From contig OX465120.1 of NCBI GenBank assembly GCA_949987565.1, forward strand, positions 4,053,927 to 4,117,926: DNA of 64,000 nucleotides, read 5' to 3'. Numbering within the stretch: position 1 is the stretch's first letter; each line of letters begins with the position of its first letter. The position numbers and the translations under genes were made by a program. The notes below the pieces were generated by a model that saw only the letters and a list, made by a program, of their open reading frames with translations, had not been told where the DNA came from and made no database searches. Shown here piece after piece: positions 55,901-63,256 of this stretch. This stretch comes from Luidia sarsii. Taxonomy: Eukaryota > Echinodermata > Asteroidea > Paxillosida > Luidiidae.

Positions 55901-58900
55901 TTGTTGAGGTTGTCAGCAACACCGTGGATATCCTCAGTGGAGAATATCTAGTAGAGCTCGTCGGACTAGGAGGTCTTCCCGCCATAGTCAATGCGTTGGA
56001 AATGCAGGTCGGGTCCACCTTCCACGCACGGGGCCCGTTCAGCATCCAGAGAGAATTCGTCCACGTGGAGACAATCTCGGTCAGCTCCTCCCAGGCTGAG
56101 GAAGGTTTCAGCTTGGCTGTCGTCCGAAGGCGCCGGGAAGAGTCCACGACAACGCAGCCCTTGACCAGAAGGAGTACACTGATCGGCACAGAGGTCGTTC
56201 TGTTTGCCAACGAAACTGTTCCGCCGAGTAACGAGAGCGTGGAAACGATGGTCAGACTGCCCAAAATCAATGTGTCGGTTTTTGCCGTTGAAGGTGATTT
56301 TTTTTCTGAAATTAGTATCAAGCAGGTTCGCGTGTCATAATAGCGGAATGTTTTCACACTCTTTTTTTTTTAGTGTGATACAAGTGTTAAATGATAGCTT
56401 TTCAAATATGTTACATGTGTAATGAAATCATTTGTTCTAATAATATGTTCATAGAAATCCAGCAGCTCAACCCGTGGAATCGACAAATATTCAGGGGAAG
56501 AGCTCCTGAAGTAAAGGGTACGTAGATTTTATTTTGTGGCTTTTCAAAATGCATAACTGTAAAGTAACGAAAAAGAAGTTGTTTAGTGATAATCATATAC
56601 TTCAGATTATTACAGATATCGTCAATACAAATCATATACGGTAATCTTCGATTGGAATTGATGATCAGAATTGATGAAATTAAAATTGCTGAAAAAAGTA
56701 TATAAAACGAATCACGAAAGTTTAGCAAAACTATTACGTTTTGGTGTAGTTCAAGTAGTATGGTGCATTGAATCTAAAAATTTTATTTCAAAAATAATTA
56801 ATAATTATTAATAATAAATAATTAATTCAAAGCAAAGAAATAACATCAATTAATATTCAGATGTTAAAAGGTATTAACATCAAATCAATGAATTGTAGGT
56901 GGTGGTATTAAAACGTAAGTCTATACTTTCATCAAAAATATTAGGGGCAGGAAAGGTTATCCACGCTCCAACGCTCTCCACAACACTTATAAGCACTGGT
57001 GATAGTTGGAATCCTGCACCTCTCTCACGTAGGGCAGAGTACACACTGCCCGAAATATTGCGTAACCGGCTCCTTTCAGAGTCACACACACTGCTTCTCA
57101 GAAGAGATGTGTTACATGGTGTCACCTAAAAATTTCACTTGGTACTTGGTACCATGTAAGCCTTTCACTCTTATCTAAAGCACTGTTCCGATTCTTTCCT
57201 AGTTAGCCCTTGGTTGAAGTTATGCGTGTATGCCTCTTTCAAACGTTCATTCAGGTTCTGACACCTCAACGGCTGTCAACGTGACTCTCATCCTGTATGA
57301 GGGCGACAGCCTTTTCCCGTCCGCCTTCAAGACCAGCTCGTCTTATTCCTTGGTGGACGGCGTGGTCTCTGTGGAGGTCAAGGCTGTAGCTCCGATGGCT
57401 TTGACTGGGCCCGTTGTTGCCGAGTTTCGGGTAACGTAGCATTTCATTTCTTTCTACAAGTTTGGGAATGAGGAGTAGGACCAGATTACTGTTCATAGCT
57501 TCTCCCAGCATAAAGTTGGTTGATCTGCCACAAGTTGGTGTTTTCAAAAGCAGAGCAAGGTTCATTCTTTTCCGTGAATTTTGCTACTCATTCAGGCTCC
57601 AACAAGTGCGGACAACGACAAGGTCGTGTGCGTGTTCTGGGACATAACCCTCGGTAATGGCACCGGTGATTGGTCCACTGCTGGCTGCCATTTGGATGGA
57701 ATGAACAGTGGACGATACGTCTGCCGTTGTGACCGCTCGACCAACTTGGCAGTATTGGTGCGTGTATTCTACATTTGCTCAAGAAAACGACAGATTTTTT
57801 TTTAAAGTAAAGATCGTTCAAGGAGATTGGCAGCTCTTCTTTTAAGTAAATTACCAATAAGCCATAAAATAGGAAAAAGGTAATGGCTATGGAGTCTTCA
57901 TTTACTGAGATATCGACTTTCTTCTCGCAGATGCCGAGACCAAGACTAGAGGACGACCCACGATCCCTTGACCTCATCAGTCGTATCAGTTGCATTGGAT
58001 CGGCAGGATCCTACCTGTTGATTATTACCATATATCTGTCCATGAGGTGATTATTCGTTTGCTTTGGCCGAAATAATATATTTCATTTGACAGGAATCAT
58101 AAAATGGAGGGACACCTGGGTAATTTAACGAAACATATTGTTTAAAAAATGATCAGGACCAGATTTTGTTTCCATTTTCGGTGCACCGTCGAACACACCT
58201 AGTGCTTTGCCGGTTTGGAACTAGCGGTCTTCAAATGTTGGAAATCAACAGCTCATATGCTGCCTAGCTTATTCCCTTACGAAAGTTCACAGACAGTCAT
58301 CATTATCATGTTCATTTTCCAGGTTTCTCTTTCATGATTTGTTCTTTTTGCAGAAAGCTCAGAGGCAGTAGGTCGGGCCACATATTCCTGCAGTTTCTCT
58401 TCTCTTTGCTGATTCTGTATTCGGTGTTTACGTCAGGAGTAGACCATGCTAAGGTATTGTACCAGCCACATCCGACGACCTCGTACAATAGGAACATCAT
58501 TGTTTAAACGCTGTGTTCGTAGGCAGATTAATTTGTGGAAATTAACTCTACTGTCAATCGGGTCTACACTATGAGCAAATATTATTCTCTGAATCACTTA
58601 CTCAAAATTTTACAATTGGCATAATCAAAGAAAGATTTCTTACATTATGTACTTTTAATAGTTTTGCCGGGTAGACAATACGATCAAGCAACATGACCAC
58701 AGCAGTCACGATAGTATGTTTCTTTGTCATTTGGATATCCTTTTCTAGAATTACGAACACATTTGCACGGTTGTGGCGATCTTACTGCACTACCTGCCTA
58801 TAACTGCGATGATGTGGACAGCCATCCAGTCTAGGAAGATTTACGTCGAGTCAAAGAGTACATCACCGCCAACGGATGACTGCTGTAAAGCGCTTCTCCA

Positions 58901-60960
58901 AAGCCTCTTTGCCTGGGGTATGTTAAACCACACTCGCAGCTTATCAACCGACGAATGCCATGTAACTCTTACTGGGATCTCTGAACAATCAGTAATCGAA
59001 GTTTAGTCACTTTATTAAAACAAAAATTGAATTAGACAAAAAAAGGTTTCAATTGGCCTTTTTTCAGGTCCCACTATTTTGCACTAAGGAATTTTGTATT
59101 CGTCGTGAATTGCTGGTACAATGTCACACAAGTTACAATGACAAAGCGGTACACTTCCGTGACCACGTGTTTTACATCATGGTCGCGGTGACTTTAGACG
59201 TTATTTTACCATTTGATCTAATTTTGCAATTTTTCAGCAATTTCGCGGTACTTTTATATCATAAAACATATTGTGAAAAAGGGTTTTTAAAAGAACATGC
59301 TATACTGTGTCCTTGCCCTCGAGTGAATTTCCAATATTCTATTCAAACCAGTAAAGCATGGCATCACATTCCAAATTAGTGCAAATCCTAATACACTATT
59401 CCAATGTTATCTCTCAGAAAAAAGTACTAATAAGAGTCACTAAATAGATCTGTTTTATTAATGAGGTCTGTTCTGTTTTCATTTAACAGTGACTCCGTTG
59501 GTTTCAGTTGCTGTGACGTTTAACACTGCCGTTGACAAATACGACACTGACGATTAGTAAGTGGAAAGATGCGTAGTAACATTGACAACCAATGCCCGAG
59601 TCTTAGCCATATGAAGGATTTATCATTATGCTACTTTAAGGTCCTGTAAGGATCGAACAGTCCTCCTAATGTTGGATATTTGCATTTTAATCATTTTAGT
59701 CAGTAAGCTCTGGTTTATTTTAAGTTGAAGTATACATTTCTACTCCCTGTTCACAATGATTTGTCATGGAAATATCATTATTCACGTGAGTCGTCATATA
59801 ACATTTAAAAAAAAAACCCGAAACGAGTTAATCAAGACCCCAAAAGTGTACGAGATTTGTTGGTAAATAAGTAGCTCATGGAAGAAAAAGGGAGAGTTGA
59901 GGGAGCCCTTTACATTGGACAAAGTAAAGTAACTTAAAAGGGATGCTGATGAAAATATATTTTTCCTTTAAAACGAACGTTTTCTAAGGCCTTTTGTCAA
60001 AAAGATCATCGGTTGGGTATCAAATGATTTGACCCGTCCGATGTCGTTTCCACCGGATAGCCATCGTGAATTTGTCACCCCAGAGTCCAGTACAATCGGC
60101 TGTCTACCGGGGAAATGTTATCGGTCGGATGAATTCCACCGGCACTCAACCGTTGATCTTTTTGACAAGAGACCTAAACGCGAACGTTTTCTTCATTATC
60201 AGTTGTTTCCTGGCGCCCGATCTACCAATGTACATCGGCGTCCTCCTCCCCATCGCTCTCGCGTTGGTTCACAACCTCGTCACCGCTGCCATGACAGTGT
60301 ACCATCTTCGGAGAGCCAAAAGTGACGAGGACGGGACCAGCCCGGAGCCGATTGCATTACGTCTGGCGGTCGCTGTCAGCATCTGGATCCTGCTGACTAT
60401 CAGCTTGTGTGCAGGGTTCCTGTCTGTGCATAGTACATCCAAGATAGCCCCTGTCATCTTCGCTGTGACCAACTGCATTCTGGTGAGATTCCAGAAAACA
60501 CTACACAGTGTCTACTTTCGTCACATTTACGTAAATTAAATTCATTTACTTGGCATTCCTTTTATCAATGTTTGAATCTGGATGCTTTATGTTTTCACTT
60601 GAATCAACTTGATTAAATGTTTAACAAAGAAAGCTTGTTTTCTCGCTTCCATTGTTATAGGTCTTGACGATCATCTGCATGACCTCCTTGCATTGGTGCG
60701 AGGAGGATCGTAGTCCAACACAGGATCCTGCATCAGCTCGTCCAGGCCAAGACAGAGATGAACTAGATCTGTCAACTTTCGTACCGAGTGAAGGTCGGCA
60801 GGTGACGACCGAGGAGCCTGGCCGGAGCTCGGCGCCTGAGAGGGAGGGGAACGCGGTGGTGACTATTGTCGTGGACAAACCGGAGGAGAACGCGCTTCAG
60901 TCTGGAGAAAGATCGACCCAGCCAAATCCAATCACTGACAAGGCTGGGGATAGGAAATAG
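33306..60960 (+). CDS. Gene B: SRCR-rich adhesion G-protein-coupled receptor, complete
   Basis: Twenty-four exons join without a frame break: 33306-33384, 39699-40022, 41039-41350, 41858-42199, 42761-43063, 43724-44029, 49069-49404, 50412-50744, 51300-51614, 51852-52178, 52653-52715, 53790-53903, 55038-55174, 55582-55737, 55888-56293, 56455-56517, 57255-57430, 57596-57757, 57931-58046, 58354-58453, 58749-58917, 59490-59556, 60203-60482, 60661-60960. The sum is 5286 bases, giving 1761 residues: signal peptide 1-21 or so, SRCR1-8 at 27-883, HYR 884-992, linker to 1013, HRM 1014-1097, GAIN/GPS 1098-1418, seven TM helices about 1430-1680, cytoplasmic tail. The start at 33306 is the first in-frame ATG and has A at -3. 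It is predicted to be a plasma-membrane receptor. Vertebrate adhesion GPCRs known to me lack SRCR arrays. It is a tandem paralogue of gene A; ligand and orthology are unknown. Confidence 0.92.
33385..34163. other. Intron 1 of gene B, left part
   Basis: No gene is seen. About 33909-33965 (GAAACGGAAAATAATT...GCTTGCGCCCC) recurs at 34316-34373, beside the LINE. Confidence 0.55.
34164..34213. repeat. Near-perfect hairpin
   Basis: ACTAAAAAGGCCTTTCCGC is followed after a 12-base loop by GCGGAAAAGCCTTTTTAGT: 19-bp arms with one mismatch. It may be a small MITE remnant or the end of an element. Confidence 0.8.
34226..34445. repeat. CTT-rich low-complexity tract
   Basis: Runs of CTTCTT, TTGTTC and TTTTTG make a pyrimidine-rich microsatellite upstream of the LINE. 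It also contains the segment shared with 33909-33965. Confidence 0.8.
34445..37174 (+). pseudogene. LINE ORF2 remnant (reverse transcriptase)
   Basis: The upstream block shows FFNLEKSHS, SPGLDGLSSEFF, ITLLPKKGD and NWRPVSLLNTDYKIFAKLLA (RT domains 0-2). After the frameshift come FEKGIRQGCPLSGLLYTLSIEP and the catalytic YADDVSVF at about 35418-35441, then the thumb and a C-terminal CX2C-H-C knuckle (CGWCGQLGTLIHLFVVC) typical of L1-type ORF2. The endonuclease is missing. Confidence 0.9.
34445..37850 (+). mobile_element. L1/Tx1-like LINE, 5' truncated and frameshifted
   Basis: The element retains the reverse transcriptase and C-terminal part of ORF2; ORF1 and the endonuclease are missing. A single-base length change in an A-run near 35113-35119 breaks the frame between the KIFAKLLANRLK region and the KAFDNVDH-equivalent block. 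A 3' region with AATAAA (near 37816) leads into a CTT repeat. It sits in intron 1 of gene B in sense orientation. It is inactive. Confidence 0.9.
37790..38095. repeat. Duplicated LINE tail with CTT microsatellites
   Basis: TTATTTTCAAAAGAATGAAA...CCTTTTGAAAAGTC occurs at about 37797-37840 and again at 37978-38027. Each copy is followed by a CTT array (37850-37926 and 38028-38050). This looks like a tandem duplication of the LINE 3' tail. Confidence 0.8.
38247..38562. repeat. Penelope-tail motifs flanking a pyrimidine-rich block
   Basis: A minus-strand variant (38247-38285) and a plus-strand copy (38511-38561, GGTCCTCCTAGGATCGAAAC) enclose a CT-rich stretch like the 3' region of the Penelope fragment at 10170-10440. 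It is probably a decayed Penelope 3' end. Confidence 0.6.
38563..39698. other. Intron 1 of gene B, right part
   Basis: Nothing is recognised up to about 39390; from there to 39698 the intron aligns with 484-772 of gene A. Confidence 0.55.
39699..40022 (+). CDS. Gene B exon: SRCR domain 1
   Basis: Phase 1-1 exon of 108 codons, acceptor CTTGCAG, donor at 40023. It has six cysteines. One extra codon (GDAMFDSAG against GDVFDSAG) distinguishes it from gene A. Confidence 0.93.
40400..40588. mobile_element. Hairpin MITE with AGGTCTCTTGTC ends
   Basis: The left end GGTCTCTTGTCAACAAGATC and the right end GATCTTTTTGACAAGAGGTC are inverted repeats, and the interior is also largely self-complementary. 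Gene A lacks it after the matching GGGCGGACTTAG. A related copy lies at 59986-60180. Confidence 0.8.
41039..41350 (+). CDS. Gene B exon: SRCR domain 2 (four cysteines)
   Basis: Phase 1-1 exon of 104 codons, acceptor CTGCAG, donor GTAAGA at 41351. VMCRQLG, DCRGDE, ADC and VACQ are present; C2 and C7 are missing as in gene A. Confidence 0.92.
41550..41725. repeat. Opposed degenerate Penelope-tail motifs
   Basis: A decayed minus copy (about 41550-41593) and plus copy (about 41678-41725) match the arrangement at 5384/5517 in the same intron of gene A. They were probably present before the gene duplication. Confidence 0.5.
41858..42199 (+). CDS. Gene B exon: SRCR domain 3
   Basis: Phase 1-1 exon of 114 codons, acceptor AACAG, donor GTGAGT at 42200. 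Six cysteines including TVCPDDWDE and IMCQ. Confidence 0.93.
42200..42760. other. Intron sequence, nothing recognised
   Basis: It aligns patchily with 6713-7190 of gene A; no MITE like 7194-7498 is present. Confidence 0.5.
42761..43063 (+). CDS. Gene B exon: SRCR domain 4 (four cysteines)
   Basis: Phase 1-1 exon of 101 codons, acceptor ATACCAG, donor GTGAGT at 43064. C2 and C7 are absent. Only a handful of base differences separate it from 7841-8143. Confidence 0.92.
43064..43723. other. Intron with dispersed repeat
   Basis: A degenerate tail motif lies at about 43168-43208 and about 43325-43460 resembles 6060-6185 in inverted orientation. No exon is seen. Confidence 0.5.
43724..44029 (+). 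CDS. Gene B exon: SRCR domain 5
   Basis: Phase 1-1 exon of 102 codons, acceptor CTGCAG, donor GTAAGG at 44030. Six cysteines; nearly identical to 8916-9221. Confidence 0.93.
44136..44214. repeat. Long hairpin in SRCR5-SRCR6 intron
   Basis: GAACAGCTGTGGTGTAG and CTACACCACAGCTGTTC, extended by GCAAAAGTTT and AAACTTTTGC, form arms of about 30 bp around a short loop. Probably a small MITE. Confidence 0.8.
44478..44482. repeat. 5-bp target duplication, left
   Basis: GAATG directly precedes the left terminal heptamer; the same five bases follow the right heptamer at 48580-48584. Transib and RAG transposition both make 5-bp duplications. Confidence 0.88.
44483..44517 (+). repeat. Left terminal inverted repeat, long spacer
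   Basis: CACAGTG (44483-44489), a 16-base spacer beginning GTTTAA, then GACCCAGACATT (44506-44517). The right end has the same two blocks with a 6-base spacer. Confidence 0.88.
44985..47431 (-). CDS. RAG1-like/Transib transposase, two exons
   Basis: The exons are 46393-47431 and 44985-46216 on the minus strand. The intron of 176 bases has donor GTAGGC and acceptor CAATAG and joins in phase to give 756 residues. The catalytic set is visible: D near residue 299 (CKDGLDGSG), D at 414 (TMVDGKMIK) and E at 676 (LSEEALENNNKNIRRYR), with zinc ligands CVLC (429-432) and HX4H (649-654), all in RAG1-core order. A CX2CX3HX4C knuckle follows at 723-735. The N-terminal RING part of vertebrate RAG1 is missing. 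It should cut at the CACAGTG ends and join hairpin/strand-transfer intermediates. Whether it groups with Transib or with RAG1L cannot be decided here. Confidence 0.88.
46217..46392 (-). other. Intron of the transposase gene
   Basis: The minus strand reads ...GCGTCGG then GTAGGC at the donor, and TCAATAG then TTTGGAAAG at the acceptor. Without splicing both frames meet stops, and splicing restores the VWKEG..PNSPE segment that matches the RAG1 core. Confidence 0.8.
47432..48544. other. Transposon 5' region, probable promoter
   Basis: Upstream of the transposase start on the minus strand. No coding frame with a recognisable domain is seen; specifically no kelch or PHD segment of a RAG2-like protein. 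Confidence 0.6.
48555..48579 (-). repeat. Right terminal inverted repeat, short spacer
   Basis: Read from the end inward on the minus strand: CACAGTG, spacer GTTTAA (6 bases), GACCCAGACATT. It lacks the ten extra bases found at the left end. Confidence 0.88.
48580..48584. repeat. 5-bp target duplication, right
   Basis: GAATG, identical to 44478-44482. Confidence 0.88.
49069..49404 (+). CDS. Gene B exon: SRCR domain 6 (four cysteines)
   Basis: Phase 1-1 exon of 112 codons, acceptor CCCCCAG, donor GTCAGT at 49405. VVCRQLG, NCQGDE, DCQ and VVCQ; C2 and C7 missing. Confidence 0.92.
49551..49723. repeat. Dispersed 180-bp repeat, copy 2, inverted
   Basis: Reverse complement of the repeat at 27668-27846. 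The rest of this intron (49724-50411) is AT-rich with nothing recognised. Confidence 0.75.
50412..50744 (+). CDS. Gene B exon: SRCR domain 7
   Basis: Phase 1-1 exon of 111 codons, acceptor GTAACAG, donor GTAGGC at 50745. It has the six conserved cysteines plus one extra (PTCWGNES where gene A has GLGCQGNES, so the cysteine is kept but its context changed). Confidence 0.92.
50745..51299. other. Intron sequence, nothing recognised
   Basis: No exon or repeat terminus is recognised. Confidence 0.5.
51300..51614 (+). CDS. Gene B exon: SRCR domain 8
   Basis: Phase 1-1 exon of 105 codons, acceptor ACTCCAG, donor GTATAT at 51615. Six cysteines, with VVCNQLG as in gene A. Confidence 0.93.
51852..52178 (+). 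CDS. Gene B exon: HYR domain
   Basis: Phase 1-1 exon of 109 codons, acceptor TTGCCAG, donor GTAAGT at 52179. The pattern is as in gene A, but six codons between NAT and NET are missing, which removes one possible glycosylation site. Confidence 0.85.
52653..52715 (+). CDS. Gene B exon: short linker
   Basis: Phase 1-1 mini-exon of 21 codons, acceptor TTTAACAG, donor GTAGGT at 52716. It encodes DMLYSATSFQSHTEGGMTVD. It is much more diverged from gene A than the neighbouring domains. Confidence 0.7.
52760..53300. repeat. Self-complementary CGTGAACTGCT-rich block
   Basis: The left half repeats CGTGAACTGCT and the right half repeats the reverse complement GTTCACGA, with CACTGGCACG and CGTGCCAGTG at the far end. 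It is an imperfect palindrome of about 540 bp, GC-rich against its surroundings, and absent from gene A. No gene is supported. Confidence 0.75.
53551..53728. repeat. Dispersed 180-bp repeat, copy 3
   Basis: Same orientation as 27668-27846; about 60 bases before the HRM exon. Confidence 0.75.
53790..53903 (+). CDS. Gene B exon: HRM domain, first half
   Basis: Phase 1-1 exon of 38 codons, acceptor GATCAAG, donor GTATTC at 53904. GSVIWPATQ...CP matches the hormone-receptor pattern. Confidence 0.88.
54097..54287. repeat. Dispersed 180-bp repeat, copy 4
   Basis: Same orientation as copy 3, so two copies flank the HRM exon 370 bp apart. The rest of this intron (54288-55037) shows nothing else. 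Confidence 0.75.
55038..55174 (+). CDS. Gene B exon: HRM domain, second half
   Basis: Phase 1-0 exon, acceptor TCCACAG, donor after ACAATG at 55175. It has KCTSC, VWEEP and DCGG, nearly identical to gene A. Confidence 0.87.
55582..55737 (+). CDS. Gene B exon: GAIN subdomain A part 1
   Basis: Phase 0-0 exon of 52 codons, acceptor AAAAG, donor GTAAGA at 55738. Helical segments VAEVAEHLLNLTSW and VEDLADVLKNIAAV. Confidence 0.87.
55888..56293 (+). CDS. Gene B exon: GAIN core
   Basis: Phase 0-1 exon of 406 bases, acceptor TTTGCAG, donor GTGATT at 56294. Same length and layout as 18167-18572. Confidence 0.9.
56455..56517 (+). CDS. Gene B exon: GAIN linker mini-exon
   Basis: Phase 1-1 exon of 21 codons, acceptor TTCATAG, donor GTACGT at 56518. 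It contains PWNRQIFRGRAPEV. Confidence 0.82.
57255..57430 (+). CDS. Gene B exon: GAIN subdomain B strands
   Basis: Phase 1-0 exon, acceptor ATTCAG, donor GTAACG at 57431. Nearly identical to 25039-25214. Confidence 0.9.
57596..57757 (+). CDS. Gene B exon: GPS motif and tethered agonist
   Basis: Phase 0-0 exon of 54 codons, acceptor ATTCAG, donor GTGCGT at 57758. VVCVFWD, GDWSTAGC and CRCDRSTNLAVL; RST in place of HLT as in gene A. Confidence 0.92.
57931..58046 (+). CDS. Gene B exon: TM1
   Basis: Phase 0-2 exon, acceptor TCTCGCAG, donor GTGATT at 58047. It ends SMR where gene A has SLR. Confidence 0.9.
58354..58453 (+). CDS. Gene B exon: TM2
   Basis: Phase 2-0 exon, acceptor TTTGCAG, donor GTATTG at 58454. 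KLRGSRSGHIFLQFLFSLLI. Confidence 0.9.
58749..58917 (+). CDS. Gene B exon: TM3 and second intracellular loop
   Basis: Phase 0-1 exon, acceptor TTTCTAG, donor GTATGT at 58918. Same length as in gene A, with the TM3 cysteine (HICTVVAILL). Confidence 0.9.
59490..59556 (+). CDS. Gene B exon: TM4 and second extracellular loop
   Basis: Phase 1-2 exon of 67 bases, acceptor TTAACAG, donor GTAAGT at 59557. TM4 VTPLVSVAVTF, loop DKYDTDDY then C from the next exon. Confidence 0.85.
59986..60180. mobile_element. Hairpin MITE close to the TM5 exon acceptor
   Basis: It is related to 40400-40588. The ends GGCCTTTTGTCAAAAAGATC and GATCTTTTTGACAAGAGACC are inverted repeats. CGAACGTTTTCT occurs on both sides (59974-59985 and 60181-60192), so the insertion duplicated sequence that includes part of the polypyrimidine tract. 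Confidence 0.78.
60203..60482 (+). CDS. Gene B exon: TM5, TM6, start of TM7
   Basis: Phase 2-0 exon, acceptor ATTATCAG, donor GTGAGA at 60483. TM5 IGVLLPIALALVHNLVTAAM, loop HLRRAKSDEDG, TM6 LRLAVAVSIWILLTISL and TM7 start APVIFAVTNCIL. Confidence 0.9.
60661..60960 (+). CDS. Gene B exon: end of TM7 and cytoplasmic tail
   Basis: Phase 0 terminal exon, acceptor GTTATAG, stop TAG at 60958-60960. The tail differs from gene A at only a few residues. Confidence 0.9.
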   Translation, partial: VLTIICMTSLHWCEEDRSPTQDPASARPGQDRDELDLSTFVPSEGRQVTTEEPGRSSAPEREGNAVVTIVVDKPEENALQSGERSTQPNPITDKAGDRK

Positions 60961-61006
60961 CCATGCTCTAGATAAGAGATCTTATCAATTTGTGCTTTGC
61001 GTCTTC

Positions 61007-61012
61007 AATAAA
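61007..61012 (+). promoter_or_regulatory. Polyadenylation signal of gene B
   Basis: AATAAA 47 bases after the stop codon. Confidence 0.65.
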
Positions 61013-62369
61013 CAGTGCAGATTTTAGGTGACCCTTGTATAATCTGCTTTTGGCAACAACCAAACGGTGTAATGCAGCTACACTTTTGTATTTAGTGCCG
61101 CAGTAACTAATTATCTTGTTAAATGTTGAACTGGTATTTCACACTTTATAGCCACTTCTCTACAAGTGTGAATGCTTGTGATTTGGAGTTACAACACCTA
61201 TTGTATATTCGATGTCTGTACTGATAAAGTAATTACGATTATTGTAACATTAATGTTATTTGCGACTGGGTATACGGCACGGTGAGGATTATCAATTAAT
61301 TTTGAATTTACGAGAATGAAGGGTAAATCGTACAAATCCAGTTTTTTTGGTTGAAATTAATCAAAATAGAAAACCATTGATATAGAACAACAAGAATAAT
61401 ATAAAACATTAACACGACTAACAGGACATCAATTTACACATAAGACATAACCCCAAGCATACAAACTGACACCAAAATTACGACACCGCAATAACATTGT
61501 TTACTGCCGGAACACTTATACAAACAATGTATAAATAATAGGTTGACTTTGTGTGGCTTAAAACAGAGTTGAAATAACATGAATTACCATTCAACTTTAA
61601 CTCATTAACTTTTTAAACATCCTGTTTTACATATCCTAAATACAAACTTCCAGGCATTTATTAGTCGCTGTCACTTTTTGGAACTGGTAGATGTTATGTA
61701 GACAAATAATAACATTGTGTGTCGTCCGCATACAGATGAACATTAACATTGCTATGGTGAACATGTAACGTGATATTGGTATTGACGTTTAGTTTGTTTG
61801 ATGTAATAGTGTACACATTGATCGATAATCATTTCTGTATGAAAATGGACAATGAAGAATAAAGAGTGTGGTTTAAAAATGCCGTTTACTTTTCCAGTTG
61901 GATATACAAAACTAACAACAATTAATGAAGCTAAGCAGTATATGTTTTTCCTAAACAATACTTTTAGTTTTGTATAATTTGTAATAACCAGATATATTTT
62001 CTGTGGAAATTACGAGACTCCTCATGTGTTACAGCGCCAAGGACTTCAATTCCACTTAGCTTTCAAGCCGCTTGATTAGAAACAGATAATGTCATTAAGA
62101 GACTATCTTACGAATATTCAGTCGTGCATAACGCCATTTGCCGTGCAGTACCACTGTACCTTCAGACGCTTCAACGCAACCGAGTGAGTAGCGTGATATG
62201 TACGGAGAGATAGCCTCAACTGAACAGTCGTCAGATTCCATTTAGCGAACATACGAATTATCCAATGTTCCGATCCCGTTCATAGCTTTGGCAAAAATAC
62301 GTGGGCATATATTGTTCAGGGTTTCTTTATTTTACCGCGATACTTCAGAGACATACTGTGGCTGGCGAT
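61013..62369. other. Intergenic DNA after gene B
   Basis: AT-rich sequence with no exon, RNA gene or repeat terminus that I can support. Confidence 0.55.
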
Positions 62370-62409
62370 ATGATTCTGCCATTGACAACAGTTGCTATCG
62401 TCCTCTTAG
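62370..62409 (+). CDS. Possible signal-peptide exon of a third gene
   Basis: ATG at 62370 opens MILPLTTVAIVLLG, a hydrophobic signal-like core, ending at a strong donor GTAAGT (62410). The phase (1) is the same as that of the gene B signal exon and would fit an SRCR exon. The rest of the gene would lie right of the window. It is short, so the call rests on position, phase and hydrophobicity. Confidence 0.45.
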
Positions 62410-63256
62410 GTAAGTCGTTTGTTTTTCTTCAAAACGCTATTTCTCCATTAGTTATGTCGGAGTATTTCCAACACAGAGTTCAAGTACATATGAAGCATAA
62501 TTAGCGAAAGATATGATGCATGCCTTGGATGAGCACGAATCAGCAGAATGTGATTCAGTGGCGAGGCCAGGACTATCAAATTGAAGGCTATTTTTTTGTT
62601 TCGTCCAAATCGAGCCGCCACTGTCATTTGTCATGTGGTATGGGCAAATGGGTCCTTGAGCTAATTGAGGTAATTAGATATTCCAAGGAAGTCTTAAGTT
62701 CTTGTTCATTGAACATTGGCAATTAGGCTTCATAATAGGCTGCTGGGGCCTGTCGTAAAAGTCGTTCATAAAGGTATGACGATACCACAGATGCTGAATG
62801 CTTTATCAGAAACACACAAAATATGCAAAGCAGTCTCATGGCTACATGCACTACCTTTGGATATAGGTAAATTTTCCATTTCGGTTACGAATGTACTGGC
62901 ATATTACCATTATTGTGGACAATTGAATGATGCTGTCGACTTGAGCTGTCATAAAGTATCTTCCACATGGGATGACAATAGCGATGTCCGTTGTTTACCC
63001 ATGATCCTTCAAGTTCCATTTTCACTTTTCCCTGTGACCTTTCCCTTTGTGGACATTCCTTTGTTAGTCCTTCGCCTTCAGATTCTCTTTCTATTTGCTC
63101 TAATCCAGCCACTTCTACCATCTCTGTTCACCTAAATCATATGTCGCTTGTATCTCTTCACCGTTCTCCCATCTTACCAATACTCTCCAATTCTAAGAAC
63201 ATATCAATGTCTGTGATATTTGTTGTTTAAATTTAAGCAAACGATTACAATGCAGT
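62410..63256. other. Downstream of the candidate signal exon, nothing recognised
   Basis: If the candidate exon is real this is intron. No exon or repeat terminus is recognised; 62990-63200 is rich in C and T. Confidence 0.5.

Noticed and set aside
60066..60539. A 157-codon frame starting in the MITE before the TM5-7 exon
   Set aside because: The first part is MITE sequence and the last part reads through the donor at 60483. The acceptor at 60201-60202 explains the coding part.
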